DNA of 64,000 nucleotides from Comamonas resistens (GTDB taxonomy: Bacteria > Pseudomonadota > Gammaproteobacteria > Burkholderiales > Burkholderiaceae_C): positions 1,116,001 to 1,180,000 of the forward strand of contig NZ_CP125947.1 of NCBI RefSeq assembly GCF_030064165.1, in the 5' to 3' direction. Under the pieces are notes generated by a model, which was given only the letters and a program-made list of their open reading frames with translations, did not search any database and was not told the DNA's origin. The position numbers and the translations under genes are program-made. Within the stretch, counting starts at the first letter, position 1. Each line of letters begins with the position of its first letter. Shown piece after piece: positions 40,409-50,065 of this stretch.

Positions 40409-40760
40409 CTGTCGGTAGGTGAGGCAGTCGTTTGGCCTGTTGAGCACTCGGTGCGCGAGACAAGACCCGCATGCTGCACAAAGCGCTGCAAACGACTGGC
40501 GCGCTGGCGGCCCGACCTGCGCATGAACATTCACCTGCCATCGCCACCTTGTGTGACGGGCACCCAACGGAAATTGTAGCGAACATTGCTTAAACGGTCT
40601 GGATTTCGGGTTATTTGGCGCTAAAGCCGGCATCGTGAACCGGCCGATCTTGGCTCGCATTCCACGTCGCCTTGACTGATGGGGCCGGGCTGCGCGGATG
40701 GCGTCAGCGCCGCACCGTCGTGGCCGCTATGCTGACGGCCTACAAGGATTGGGGCGGCAG
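40409..40760. other. Divergent region between nhaA and an EamA-like gene
   Basis: These 352 bases must hold the promoters of both divergent genes, but I see no clear -35/-10 pair. A GCCGGC/GCCGG-like inverted repeat occurs at about 40626-40650. No RNA gene or coding sequence is supported. Confidence 0.35.
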
Positions 40761-41693
40761 ATGTCTGGTATGGGAATGGAATATTTATGGGTGTTCGTGG
40801 TGCTGTTTGCGGCGGCGGCGCAAACGGTGCGCAACACGGCGCAGCGCTCGCTGACGGCGCAGATCGGCACGCTGCCGGCCACGCTGGTGCGCTTTCTCTA
40901 CGGCTTGCCATTCGCCGCCGTCTATCTGCTGGCGCTCTATGCCCTGGGCGATGGCAGCCAGGCGCTGCCGCAGTTCTCCTTGGCCTATGTGGGCTGGATT
41001 GCGCTGGGTGCCTTCTTTCAGGTAGCGGCCACGGCAGCCTTGCTGATGGCCATGAAGGAGCGCAACTTTGCCGTGGCGGTCACGCTCTCCAAGACCGAGG
41101 TATTGCAAGTGGCCTTGTTTGCGGCCATGTTCCTGCACGAGCTGCCGACCCGGCTGGCGCTGCTGGCCATGGTGCTGGCCACGGTGGGTGTGCTGATGCT
41201 GTCGCTGCCGCCGCGCGGTCAGGTCTTCAGCCTGTCGGCCTGGACCAGCAAGTCCTCGGTGTATGGCCTGATCTGCGGCGCCTGCTTTGCGCTGGCCACC
41301 ATAGGCTTTCGCGGTGGCGCGGTGGAAATTGCCAAGCTGGGCGTGAACTCGCCCTGGCTGTCCGGCGCCTGGGGGGTGTTGATTGCACAGGCCATGCAGT
41401 CGGTGGGTCTGGGCGCCTGGATTGCCAGGACCCATGAGCAGGGCCTGCACCCATTGATCCAGTCCTGGCGCATTTCCCTGCTGGCCGGCAGCATGGGCGC
41501 TGCCGCATCGCTGGCCTGGTTCACGGCCTATGCCATGCAGGGCGCGGCGCCGGTGCGCACGCTGGGCATGGTCGAAGTGGTGTTCAGCTACATCGTCTCG
41601 CGCCGCGTGTTCAGCGAAAAGCTGTCTCTCACCGAGAAGCTGGGCATGGCGCTGATGATGCTGGGGCTGGTGCTGATCTGTCTGCAGCTCTGA
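40761..41693 (+). CDS. EamA/RhaT-like DMT family transporter
   Basis: This roughly 310-residue inner-membrane protein has ten helices (EYLWVFVVLFAAAAQTVRNT, NFAVAVTLSKTEVLQVALFA, GMVEVVFSYIVSRRVFSEKL). The last block is typical of the second EamA repeat. Three in-frame ATGs (40761, 40770, 40776) are possible starts; the first has GGGGCGG upstream. The substrate is unknown. Confidence 0.82.
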   Translation: MSGMGMEYLWVFVVLFAAAAQTVRNTAQRSLTAQIGTLPATLVRFLYGLPFAAVYLLALYALGDGSQALPQFSLAYVGWIALGAFFQVAATAALLMAMKERNFAVAVTLSKTEVLQVALFAAMFLHELPTRLALLAMVLATVGVLMLSLPPRGQVFSLSAWTSKSSVYGLICGACFALATIGFRGGAVEIAKLGVNSPWLSGAWGVLIAQAMQSVGLGAWIARTHEQGLHPLIQSWRISLLAGSMGAAASLAWFTAYAMQGAAPVRTLGMVEVVFSYIVSRRVFSEKLSLTEKLGMALMMLGLVLICLQL

Positions 41694-41730
41694 TTTTGAG
41701 AGCTGCCTGCGCTTCATCTCTCTCGTTTTT
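41691..41730 (+). repeat. Partial copies of the dispersed repeat 3' of the EamA-like gene
   Basis: Starting at the stop codon, GAGAGCTGCCTGCGCTTCAT matches the left half of the repeat family. A second half copy in the opposite orientation lies at 41761-41790 (reverse complement GCTATTGATTCAAGAGC). Both are degenerate. Confidence 0.4.
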
Positions 41731-41860
41731 AGATTGAAAAATATCTGAAACCAAAAGGAATGGAGCGTAAGTAGCTCTTGAATCAATAGCTTGCCATTGC
41801 AGTATCAGCCGCGGTATCAAACAGCGCAGGCGCGACGTTGACTTGCGGCTGTCATGCATC

Positions 41861-43288
41861 TCAGGCGACTTGCTGCGCTTGGGTCAGGCTTTGATGCGGT
41901 GCGGGCTTGACCGCGTAGAGCCGGTAGCCAATCGTCAGCAGCGCAAACCATACGGGAGCGATATAGAGCGCCACGCGGGTGCTGGCGTCCAGCGACAGGC
42001 AGACCAGCACCGCGGCCAGAAAGGCCAGCACAAACCAGTTGGTGAACGGTGCCCCCGGCATGCGGTAGGCCACGGCTGCGGCGCGTCCCAGTCTCACGGC
42101 GCGGCGGTAGCGCAGATGGGCAAAGACGATGATGCCCCAGGTCCACACGGCGCCTATGGTGGCAATGCTGGTCACATAGATGAAGGCCTCCTCGGGCACC
42201 AGATAGTTGAGCACCACGCCGACCAGCATGAAGGCCGCAGAGATCACAATGCCGGCGGCCGGCACATGGCGTGAATTGACCTTGCCCAGGCGGGCGGGCG
42301 CCTGCTTGAATTGCGCCAGCGTGTAGAGCATGCGGCCCGTGCTGAAGATGCCGCTGTTGCACGAAGAGGCTGCGGCGGTGATGACCACGAAGTTGATGAT
42401 GCCGGCAGCGGCAGGAATGCCCAGCTTGTCGAAGACATGGACGAAGGGGCTCATGTCGGGACTCAGCTCGTTCCAGGGTACCAGCGACATGATGACCACC
42501 AGGGCGCCGACGTAGAAGATCAGGATGCGGTAGACGATGCTGTTGGTGGCTTTGGGCAGCACCTTCTCGGGCGACTCGGCCTCACCGGCAGTCACACCTA
42601 TCAGCTCCACGCCGGTATAGGCAAAGCAGGCTATCTGCAAGGTGAAGACCACGCCGACCATGCCCATGGGCGCAAAGCCGCCGTGCGACCAGAGATTGGA
42701 GAAGCTGGCGGTCTGGCCCAGCGGGCCCCAGCCCGTGGTGATGATGGCCACGCCCAGCACCAGCGTGGCCACAATGGTCACGACCTTGATCAGCGCGAAC
42801 CAGAATTCCAGCTCGCCAAAGACCTTGACCGCAATCAGATTCACGCCCAGCAGCAGGGCCAGGGTGGCGAGCGCCGGAACCCATTGCGGAATGGCCGGAA
42901 ACCAGTAGTGGGTGTAGATGCCTATGGCCGTGAGCTCGGCCATGCCCGTCACCACCCAGGTGAACCAGTAGGTCCAGCCGGTGACGAATCCAGCCCAGGG
43001 GCTGACGTAGGTTTCGGCATAGGTGGCAAAAGAGCCAGCCACCGGGCGGTGCACCAGCAGCTCGCCCAGCGCCCGCATGATGAAGAAGATGGCCAGCCCG
43101 GCAATGGCGTAGCTGACCAGCAGCAGCGGCCCGGCTTTGTGAATGGCCTTGGCCGAGCCCAGGAACAGGCCCACGCCAATGGCGCCACCCAGGGCGATCA
43201 GCTGGATATGCCGGTCCTTGAGGCCGCGCTCCAGCTCCCCTGTCTGCTGCAGCGACTCCCCGGCTGCGATTGGATGATTTCGGCTCAT
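41861..43288 (-). CDS. cycA: CycA-like D-alanine/D-serine/glycine permease
   Basis: This 475-residue APC-family symporter has 12 helices. It follows E. coli CycA closely: RHIQLIALGGAIGVGLFLGS, GWTYWFTWVVTGMAELTAI, VKVFGELEFWFALIKVVTIV and INFVVITAAASSCNSGIFST. It imports glycine, D-alanine and D-serine with protons. It lies downstream of dadA in the same direction, behind the glycine riboswitch. The start at 43288 was chosen because the upstream codons are not CycA-like. Confidence 0.9.
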   Translation of the reverse strand: MSRNHPIAAGESLQQTGELERGLKDRHIQLIALGGAIGVGLFLGSAKAIHKAGPLLLVSYAIAGLAIFFIMRALGELLVHRPVAGSFATYAETYVSPWAGFVTGWTYWFTWVVTGMAELTAIGIYTHYWFPAIPQWVPALATLALLLGVNLIAVKVFGELEFWFALIKVVTIVATLVLGVAIITTGWGPLGQTASFSNLWSHGGFAPMGMVGVVFTLQIACFAYTGVELIGVTAGEAESPEKVLPKATNSIVYRILIFYVGALVVIMSLVPWNELSPDMSPFVHVFDKLGIPAAAGIINFVVITAAASSCNSGIFSTGRMLYTLAQFKQAPARLGKVNSRHVPAAGIVISAAFMLVGVVLNYLVPEEAFIYVTSIATIGAVWTWGIIVFAHLRYRRAVRLGRAAAVAYRMPGAPFTNWFVLAFLAAVLVCLSLDASTRVALYIAPVWFALLTIGYRLYAVKPAPHQSLTQAQQVA

Positions 43289-43313
43289 GTTGTATGTCTC
43301 CGTTTTGCCATTC

Positions 43314-43357
43314 ACACGGCAACAGTCGCCCCTCACGGGGCGCTGCGGCTGCCGTGT
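43314..43357 (-). other. Intercistronic stem-loop between dadA and cycA
   Basis: Outer arms ACACGGCA/TGCCGTGT (43314-43321 with 43350-43357) enclose a second perfect hairpin, CGCCCC-TCAC-GGGGCG. There is no T-run. It may stabilise the upstream message or set the dadA:cycA ratio. Confidence 0.5.
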
Positions 43358-43388
43358 CTGGCTTGTTGGTGAGGTTTTCAGGTGGTGC

Positions 43389-44657
43389 TCAGGCGCGAGC
43401 GGTGGTCAGCGTGGCCGGTCGGGGCTGTCTGCTGGTGCTGCCCATGGACTGCAGCACGACATCGCCCACCATGTCGGCAGTGATGGCCGACAAGGTCCAG
43501 CCCAGATGGCCGTGGCCGGTGTTGTAGAACACGCAGGGCTTGTTGCCGCGTCCCACGCGCGGCAGCATGTCCGGCATCATGGGGCGCAGACCGGCCCAGG
43601 GCACGACGCTGCGTGTGCTGACGCCCGGAAAGCATTGCTGCACCCATTCGATGAGCGGGCGAATGCGGTCGGCGCGGATGTCCTTGTTGTAGCCGTTGAA
43701 CTCGGCCGTGCCGGCCACGCGGAAGCGATCGTCACCGAGACGGCTGGTGACCAGCTTGGTTTCGTCATCGAGCAGGCTGACCACGGGAGCTGCGGCGCGG
43801 CTGGCTGCATCGGGCAGATTGACGGTGATGGAGTAGCCTTTGACCGGATAGATGTTGACACTGTCGCCGAGCTGGCTGGCCAGCGCGCGGCTGGCCGTGC
43901 CGGCGCAGACCACCATGGCGTCGAAGGTCGAGGTCGCGGTTTCCGCGCCTTGGCGCACGGTCACGCTGGCCTGCTTGCCGTTGCTGTCCACCGCCACGAT
44001 CTCCTGGTCGTAGCGGCATTGCACGCCCAGTCGTTCGCAGGCAGCAGCCAGGCCGCTGGTGAACTTGTGGATGTCGCCGGTGGAATCGCTTTCGGTGAAG
44101 TAGCCGCCATAGAACTTGCCCGACAGCGTGGGCTCGATGGCATGCATTTCATCGGGAGTGACGGCACGGCGCTCCAGTCCGCCTTTGGCCAGCAACTGCG
44201 AAACCCTGCCCGCATGTTCAAAGCCCGCCTGGTCGCGATAGATATGCAAGATGCCCTGCTTTTTGAGGTCGAAATCAATGCCTTCGCGTTCGGCCCAGGT
44301 GAACAGATGTTCGCGCGCCGCAATGGCTAGGCGCGCGGTTTCGACCGTGTTTTTCTCGTAGTGAGGAATGGCTGCCAGAAACTGGCAGAACCAGGAAATC
44401 TTGTGCCAGCTGGGCTTGGGGTTGAGCAGCAGCGGAGCATCGCTCTTGAGCATCCACTTCAGGCCCTTGAGGATGGTGGACCAGTGGGTCCAGACCTCGG
44501 CGTTCGATGCCGAGAGTTGTCCGCCATTGGCGAACGAGGTCTCCATGGCGGCATAGCGCTGCTTCTCGAACAGGGTGACGGAAAATCCGCGGCGTGCGAG
44601 GGCATAGGCGGTGGTCACGCCCGTGATGCCACCACCGATGACGGCGATTGTCTTCAT
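43389..44657 (-). CDS. dadA: D-amino acid dehydrogenase small subunit
   Basis: This 422-residue FAD oxidoreductase of the DAO family starts with the Rossmann motif VIGGGITGVTTAYALARRGF and ends with the family block VGRGNKPCVFYNTGHGHLGW. It oxidatively deaminates D-amino acids, classically D-alanine, and passes electrons to the respiratory chain. The gene is preceded by a tandem glycine riboswitch and followed by cycA. That raises the possibility that glycine is a physiological substrate or signal. Length is normal (E. coli 432). Confidence 0.93.
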   Translation of the reverse strand: MKTIAVIGGGITGVTTAYALARRGFSVTLFEKQRYAAMETSFANGGQLSASNAEVWTHWSTILKGLKWMLKSDAPLLLNPKPSWHKISWFCQFLAAIPHYEKNTVETARLAIAAREHLFTWAEREGIDFDLKKQGILHIYRDQAGFEHAGRVSQLLAKGGLERRAVTPDEMHAIEPTLSGKFYGGYFTESDSTGDIHKFTSGLAAACERLGVQCRYDQEIVAVDSNGKQASVTVRQGAETATSTFDAMVVCAGTASRALASQLGDSVNIYPVKGYSITVNLPDAASRAAAPVVSLLDDETKLVTSRLGDDRFRVAGTAEFNGYNKDIRADRIRPLIEWVQQCFPGVSTRSVVPWAGLRPMMPDMLPRVGRGNKPCVFYNTGHGHLGWTLSAITADMVGDVVLQSMGSTSRQPRPATLTTARA

Positions 44658-44711
44658 GATTCAGATTCCAGATACGTCAAAGGTGGAGCCCGTGCGCGAT
44701 ATGCGCAGCGG

Positions 44712-44925
44712 ACGCCCCCTCTGTTCTGGACCTGAGAGATTCACGAGGCAGATGCCCTGGGGCGCTGCTCGCTTGCTCCTTCGGTATGCCCGGCGGACGA
44801 TGACGTCCGGACATTCTTCAGAGTGTGTGAAACGGTGATGCCGATCCTTTTGCCTGAGAGTTTCCGGGGCGGTTGCTCCTTCGGCGCTGCCTGCTTTTTG
44901 ACGAGTGGCAGTCTCTCTCGATATC
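44712..44925 (-). promoter_or_regulatory. Tandem glycine riboswitch
   Basis: Read on the minus strand there are two glycine aptamers in series. Each has the conserved internal block CCGAAGGAGCAA (complements at 44873-44884 and 44773-44784) and the 3' block CTCTCAGG (complements at 44853-44860 and 44731-44738). The first aptamer continues with CTCTCAGGCAAAAGGATC. The first starts near CGAGAGAGACTGCC (44920) and the second near CACACTCTGAAG (44829). The 3' end is about 55 bases before the dadA ATG. I see no obvious terminator hairpin in that interval, so control could be translational. Confidence 0.93.
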
Positions 44926-44940
44926 ACCGGGCTGAAAGCC

Positions 44941-45473
44941 TGCGAGCAAATGTAGAAAGAACGCCAGTCATTGGATATACGGGTTTTCTAGACTTACAAA
45001 TGCTGACGTGGTGGCAATGTCTTCGAATAGCGCTCTGCTTTGGATAGCTGATGACGCTTTGTGCCCCAGGGTTACATGAATAAAAAACCAGAAAAGTGAT
45101 GCAGACAAAGCGATAGATGCTTGTACTTTCATAGCAAATCACTCTGTCAAGCGAGCTGGAGCAGCCCCAGAGCCCGTCATTGCATTGACCGGGGCCAAAG
45201 TGGCGGGACGGGGTTTTGGGCAGAATACGGGTTTTGCCTGTCAAGGGGTCTGGTGATATCTGCGCCCGACCTTTGAAGCACCCGACTGGGGTGGCTACCG
45301 ATACAGAGTGCAGCCGGCTTATCTGCCGCCATCGCGTTCTGCCTCATGGCTTTGTTCCTTTGTCCTTGTTGTCTGCGATCGCAATGGTCGCTTTTTTGCG
45401 TTGCATGCAGCAGCGCCTGCGGGATGGTTTGGTGCTTTGGCTTGAACAGGCGCAAACCAAGACAACAAGACTT
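44941..45473. other. Long gap before lysP
   Basis: These 533 bases lie between the riboswitch and the lysP start and should hold divergent promoters for both units. I recognise no lysine riboswitch or other known RNA. The lysP reading frame stays open back to 45216, but those codons are not permease-like. A half copy of the dispersed repeat may lie near 45108-45136. Confidence 0.4.
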
Positions 45474-47006
45474 ATGTCCCAACCCAACTCCGGCCAGCAG
45501 CCCACGCAGACGGTGCAGGCCTCTTGCAGCAGTGACAGCGAGCAACCCCGGCTGCACCGGGTGCTCAAGCAGCGTCACCTGAGCATGATTGCCATTGGCG
45601 GGGCCATCGGCACGGGCCTGTTTGTGGCCTCCGGCTCGGCCATCGCCCAGATCGGTCCTGGTGGCGCGGTACTGACCTATCTGCTCATCGGCATCATGGT
45701 GTACTACATCATGACCAGCCTGGGCGAACTCGCGGCGTTCATGCCTGTCGCCGGTTCTTTTTCGACCTATGCCTCGCGCTATGTGGATCGCGGCTTCGGC
45801 TTTGCGCTGGGCTGGAACTTCTGGTTCAGCTGGGCCGTGGTGGTGGCGGTGGACCTGGTGGCCTCGCAACTGGTCATGGCCTACTGGTTCCCCGATGTGC
45901 CGGGCATCATCTGGAGCCTCTTGTTCCTGCTGCTCATGGTGGGGCTCAATGCCTTCTCGGCGCGCGGCTTTGCCGAGGCCGAATACTGGTTCGCGCTGAT
46001 CAAGGTGCTGGCCGTGGTGGCATTCCTGATCACGGGTGTGCTGATTCTGTTCGGCATCGTCAGCAACGGCCATGTGCCCGGCTTTGAAAACTGGACCACG
46101 GGCGACGCGCCTTTCGTCGGCAATTTCGCCACCTTTGTGGGCGTGGCCATGATCGTGGCCTATTCCTTCCAGGGCACGGAGCTGGTGGGCGTGGCAGCGG
46201 GCGAATCCGAAAACCCGCGCGAGAACGTGCCGCGTGCCATTCGCAAGGTGTTCTGGCGCATTCTGCTGTTCTATGTGCTGGCCATCATCGTCATCGGCTT
46301 TCTGATTCCCTATACCGATCCGCAGCTGCTGCGCACCGACGTGGCCGACATTGCCGTCAGCCCCTTCACGCTGGTGTTCCAGCATGCGGGCCTGCTGTCG
46401 GCGGCGACGGTGATGAATGCGGTGATTCTGACCTCGGTGCTGTCCGCCGGTAACTCGGGCATGTATGCGGCCACGCGCATGCTCTACAACATGGCGACCG
46501 AGGGCAATGCACCGCGCATGTTTGCCAGGCTGACGAAGAACGGCGTGCCCCTGGTGGCCCTGGTCGGCAGCACGCTGGTGGCCAGCCTGTGCCTGTTTTC
46601 CTCGCTCTACAGCCCGCAGGCCGTCTATATCTGGCTGCTGAATCTGGCCGGCATGACGGAGTTCATCGTCTGGCTGGGCATTGCCGTCAGCCACTATCGC
46701 TTCCGCCGCGGTTATGTCATGCATGGTCATGATGTGGGCCTGCTGCCCTACAAGGCCGGCGCCTTTCCCTTCGGCCCGATCTTTGCCTTTGTGCTGTGCC
46801 TGGTGGTGACGCTGGGTCAGAACTATCAGGCCTTCCTCGAAGAGCGCATCGACTGGGGTGGTGTGATCTCCACCTATCTGGGCATTCCCTTGTTCCTGCT
46901 GTGCTGGCTGGGCTACTGGCTGGTCAAGCGCAAGACCTGGGTCCGCTATGCCGATATGCGCTTTGAAGAGGTGGATGAGCTGCGCCGTGAAGCCGCCGCC
47001 AGATAA
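45474..47006 (+). CDS. lysP: Lysine-specific permease
   Basis: This 510-residue APC-family symporter follows E. coli LysP through most of its length: RHLSMIAIGGAIGTGLFVAS, MTSLGELAAFMPVAGSFSTY, IPYTDPQLLRTDVADIAVSP, VMNAVILTSVLSAGNSGMYA and SHYRFRRGYVMHGHD. It imports lysine with protons. The start at 45474 (MSQPNSGQQPTQ) fits the family's short polar N-terminus; its ribosome-binding site is weak. In E. coli LysP also acts as a lysine sensor with CadC, but no cadC-like gene is near. Confidence 0.93.
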   Translation: MSQPNSGQQPTQTVQASCSSDSEQPRLHRVLKQRHLSMIAIGGAIGTGLFVASGSAIAQIGPGGAVLTYLLIGIMVYYIMTSLGELAAFMPVAGSFSTYASRYVDRGFGFALGWNFWFSWAVVVAVDLVASQLVMAYWFPDVPGIIWSLLFLLLMVGLNAFSARGFAEAEYWFALIKVLAVVAFLITGVLILFGIVSNGHVPGFENWTTGDAPFVGNFATFVGVAMIVAYSFQGTELVGVAAGESENPRENVPRAIRKVFWRILLFYVLAIIVIGFLIPYTDPQLLRTDVADIAVSPFTLVFQHAGLLSAATVMNAVILTSVLSAGNSGMYAATRMLYNMATEGNAPRMFARLTKNGVPLVALVGSTLVASLCLFSSLYSPQAVYIWLLNLAGMTEFIVWLGIAVSHYRFRRGYVMHGHDVGLLPYKAGAFPFGPIFAFVLCLVVTLGQNYQAFLEERIDWGGVISTYLGIPLFLLCWLGYWLVKRKTWVRYADMRFEEVDELRREAAAR

Positions 47007-47020
47007 AGCTCCCGGGGCCG

Positions 47021-48346
47021 ATGGCATCAGCCTTGCTGCCGACGCTTGCCAGCGCAGGCAGAATCGGCACTGTGAGCGATCTTCCCGTCAGCCCTGAAAC
47101 CAAGCCCAGGCGCATAGCGCATCTCGATATGGATGCGTTCTATGCCTCGGTGGAGCTGCTGCGCTATCCGCAGCTCAAGGGCTTGCCCGTGGTGATTGGT
47201 GGCGGGCGGCGCAGCTTTGACGATGCGCTGCTGGCACGGCATGCGCATCTGCCGCTGTCGGAAATCCCCGTTCAGGATTTTCCGCTGCTGCGCGATTACA
47301 CGGGGCGCGGTGTCATCACCACGGCCACCTATCCGGCGCGGCAGTTTGGCGTGGGTTCGGCCATGGGCATGATGAAGGCCGCCAAGCTGTGCCCGCAGGC
47401 CATTTTGCTGCCCGTGGATTTTGCCGAGTACCGGCGCTTTTCACGCGCATTCAAGGAAATCATTGTCTCGATCGCGCCGCTCATGGAGAACCGCGGTGTG
47501 GATGAGGTCTATATCGACTTCACCGATGTGCCGGGCGGCCAGCGCGAAGGCGGGCGTGTGCTGGCGCGGCTGATCCAGAAATCCATTTTCGAGGCCACAG
47601 GCCTGACCTGTTCGGTGGGCGTGGCCCCCAACAAGCTGCTGGCCAAGATGGCCAGCGAGTTCAACAAGCCCAATGGCATCTCCATCGTCCAGCCCGAGGA
47701 TCTGCAAAGCCAGATCTGGCCGCTGGCCTGCCGCAAGGTCAATGGCATAGGCCCCAAGGCCGATGCCAAGCTCAAAAGTCTGGGCATAGAAACCATAGGC
47801 CAGCTGGCGCAGCAAAGCCTGCCGCAGCTGCTGCACTGGTTTGGCAAGAGCTATGGCCACTGGTTGCATGAAGCGGCCTGGGGGCGCGACGAGCGCCCCG
47901 TGGTGACGGAGAGCGAGCCGGTTTCCATGAGCCGGGAGACCACGTTCGAGCGCGATCTGCATGCGGTGCGCGACAAGGCGGAACTGGGGGGCATCTTCAC
48001 CGATCTGTGCGAGCGCCTGGCCGAAGACCTGCAGCGCAAGGGCTATATGGGGCGCACGGTGGGCATCAAGCTGCGCTACGACGATTTCAAGATTGCCACG
48101 CGGGATCAGACTTTGTCGCTGCCCATACTCGATGCTGCAGCCATCCGGCAGGCGGCGGGCCAATGCCTCAAGCGCGTGCCGCTGGAGCGGCGCATCCGGC
48201 TGCTGGGAGTCAAGGTCGCCAGCCTGATACGGACGGCCGACTGGCTGGCCTCGGAGCATGATCCGGTAGCACGCGAAGCCTTGCTCAGACCCGCAGGTTT
48301 GACTTCCGTCAAGAACTCGGATCCCTATACCGCCTCTCTGTTCTGA
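47021..48346 (+). CDS. dinB: DNA polymerase IV (Y-family)
   Basis: This roughly 441-residue translesion polymerase has the first catalytic Asp in RIAHLDMDAFYASVELLR, the SVDEVYID-type site as ENRGVDEVYIDFTD, CSVGVAPNKLLAKMASE, and a helix-hairpin-helix (KVNGIGPKADAKLKSLGIET). The C-terminal little-finger domain ends with YTASLF, which looks like a beta-clamp-binding tail. The start may be the ATG at 47021 or a GTG at 47072; neither has a good ribosome-binding site. I saw no LexA box in the immediate upstream sequence, which is only 14 bases after lysP. Confidence 0.94.
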   Translation: MASALLPTLASAGRIGTVSDLPVSPETKPRRIAHLDMDAFYASVELLRYPQLKGLPVVIGGGRRSFDDALLARHAHLPLSEIPVQDFPLLRDYTGRGVITTATYPARQFGVGSAMGMMKAAKLCPQAILLPVDFAEYRRFSRAFKEIIVSIAPLMENRGVDEVYIDFTDVPGGQREGGRVLARLIQKSIFEATGLTCSVGVAPNKLLAKMASEFNKPNGISIVQPEDLQSQIWPLACRKVNGIGPKADAKLKSLGIETIGQLAQQSLPQLLHWFGKSYGHWLHEAAWGRDERPVVTESEPVSMSRETTFERDLHAVRDKAELGGIFTDLCERLAEDLQRKGYMGRTVGIKLRYDDFKIATRDQTLSLPILDAAAIRQAAGQCLKRVPLERRIRLLGVKVASLIRTADWLASEHDPVAREALLRPAGLTSVKNSDPYTASLF

Positions 48347-48478
48347 ACACTGCACGTGGACATGCTGGCTGTGCGATGATCCAAGTGTGAGATTGTGTAT
48401 CTTGGTAATCAGTGCCTGCTGAGCCCGCCAGTCTGCCGTCTCGAACGATAAAAAACAGGCTCATTGAGGAGTGAGGGC

Positions 48479-50035
48479 ATGCGCCTGAATCTGCCAGTAA
48501 CCCAAAAAAACTACGACTTCCCGGGCGACGAACTGCTGGTCTCCAGCACCAACACCAAAGGCGAGATCACCCATTGCAACCCCGCCTTCGTGCGCGTCAG
48601 CGGATATGTGTATGAGGAGCTGATCGGTCAGCCCCACAACCTGATCCGCCACCCTGACATGCCGGCCGCTGCCTTCAAGGACATGTGGCGCACCATTGCC
48701 CATGGTTACCCCTGGACGGCGCTGGTCAAGAACCGTCGCAAGAATGGCGATCATTACTGGGTGCGTGCCAATGTCACGCCCATCATGGAGGGTGGCAAGC
48801 CCAGCGGCTATCTGTCGGTGCGCACCAAGCCGTCGGCCAAGGAAGTGGCCGAGGCCGAAGCTCTTTACGCGCGCATGCGCGCCGAAGAGCAGAAAGGCCA
48901 GGCGAGCTTTCGCCTGCGTGCCGGCGAAGTGCGGCGCCTGGGCCTGATGGGACTGTGGGAGAGCCGCAAGGACGTGGGTCTGGTCGCGCGCATGGCCTGG
49001 TTGCTGGCCCTGGTGGCGCTGATTGCCATGCTGCCCGATATGCTGGGCTGGCAGGGGTCCATGGCCTGGGGCTGGCGTGCCGCCACTTTGGTGCTGGGCG
49101 GCAGCTTTGTGCTGTGGCGCTTCTACCGCCGCTGCGTGGCCGGGCTGGAGGAAGCCAGCCGTTTTGCGGCCGATGTGGCCAGCTGCAACCTCAGTACCGA
49201 ATGCAGCCATGATTACAACGGCGATATGGGGGCGCTGATGCTGCGGCTGCAGCAGATCCAGATCAATCTGCGGGCCGTGGTCGGCGATGTGCGTACCGAG
49301 GTGCGTGGCTTTGCCGATACCGCGCACGATATTGCCCAGAGCAGCTTCGAGCTGGCGGGGCGCACGGAGGCTCAGGCGGCCAGCCTGCAGCAGACGGCCG
49401 CGTCCATGGAGGAAATCTCGGGCACGGTGTCCCAGACGGCCGATACGGCCCAGTTCATGGCGGGCGCCAGTGACGAGAGCCGAGGCGTGGCCAGCCGCAG
49501 CGGCACGGCCATCAGCGAAGTGGGCGTGGCCATGGAGCATATTCGTGGTTCCTCGACCCGCATGAGCGAGATCATCGGCGTGATCGAAAGCATTGCCTTC
49601 CAGACCAATCTGCTGGCGCTCAATGCAGCGGTGGAAGCGGCCCGCGCGGGCGAGCAGGGGCGTGGTTTTGCCGTGGTGGCCGGTGAGGTGCGGGCCCTGG
49701 CCCAGCGCAGTGCCGAGGCCGCCAAGGAAATCAGCAGCCTGATCAACCGCACGGTCGACGGCATCAACGACGGCAACTCGCGCATGCGTGCAGCGGGCAA
49801 GACCATTGATGGCATGGTCGAGTCCGTGGACAAGGTCAGTGCCTTGGTGCATCAGATCAGCATCGCCACGCGCGAGCAGTCGATCGGCATCTCTCAGGTC
49901 AACGAAGCCGTGGCTCAGCTGGACTCCGTCACGCAGCAGAATGCGGCGCTGGTCGAGCAGTCCACCAGCGCGGCGGATTCGCTGCGCCTGAGTGCCAAGA
50001 CGCTGGAGAGATCGGTCGACGTGTTCCATCTTTGA
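48479..50035 (+). CDS. Aer-like PAS-domain methyl-accepting chemotaxis protein
   Basis: This 518-residue chemoreceptor has an N-terminal PAS domain (about 10-120; [29 protein letters not shown]) that in Aer binds FAD and senses redox or oxygen. Two hydrophobic segments follow (about 165-215), then the cytoplasmic signalling domain with the highly conserved hairpin [20 protein letters not shown]. There is no large periplasmic sensor domain. GAGGAG precedes the ATG at 48479. No che genes are nearby. Confidence 0.93.
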   Translation: MRLNLPVTQKNYDFPGDELLVSSTNTKGEITHCNPAFVRVSGYVYEELIGQPHNLIRHPDMPAAAFKDMWRTIAHGYPWTALVKNRRKNGDHYWVRANVTPIMEGGKPSGYLSVRTKPSAKEVAEAEALYARMRAEEQKGQASFRLRAGEVRRLGLMGLWESRKDVGLVARMAWLLALVALIAMLPDMLGWQGSMAWGWRAATLVLGGSFVLWRFYRRCVAGLEEASRFAADVASCNLSTECSHDYNGDMGALMLRLQQIQINLRAVVGDVRTEVRGFADTAHDIAQSSFELAGRTEAQAASLQQTAASMEEISGTVSQTADTAQFMAGASDESRGVASRSGTAISEVGVAMEHIRGSSTRMSEIIGVIESIAFQTNLLALNAAVEAARAGEQGRGFAVVAGEVRALAQRSAEAAKEISSLINRTVDGINDGNSRMRAAGKTIDGMVESVDKVSALVHQISIATREQSIGISQVNEAVAQLDSVTQQNAALVEQSTSAADSLRLSAKTLERSVDVFHL

Positions 50036-50065
50036 TAGCATCGGGCGCTAGTCTGAAGACCTATT

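Noticed and set aside
44941..45473. Possible lysine riboswitch before lysP
   Set aside because: None of the conserved L-box motifs could be found in the gap.
45177..47027. A 616-codon minus-strand frame opposite lysP
   Set aside because: LysP on the plus strand matches a known permease end to end. The antisense product is His/Gln-rich nonsense.
48461..50041. A 526-codon minus-strand frame opposite the chemoreceptor gene
   Set aside because: The PAS and MCP signalling domains on the plus strand explain the region.
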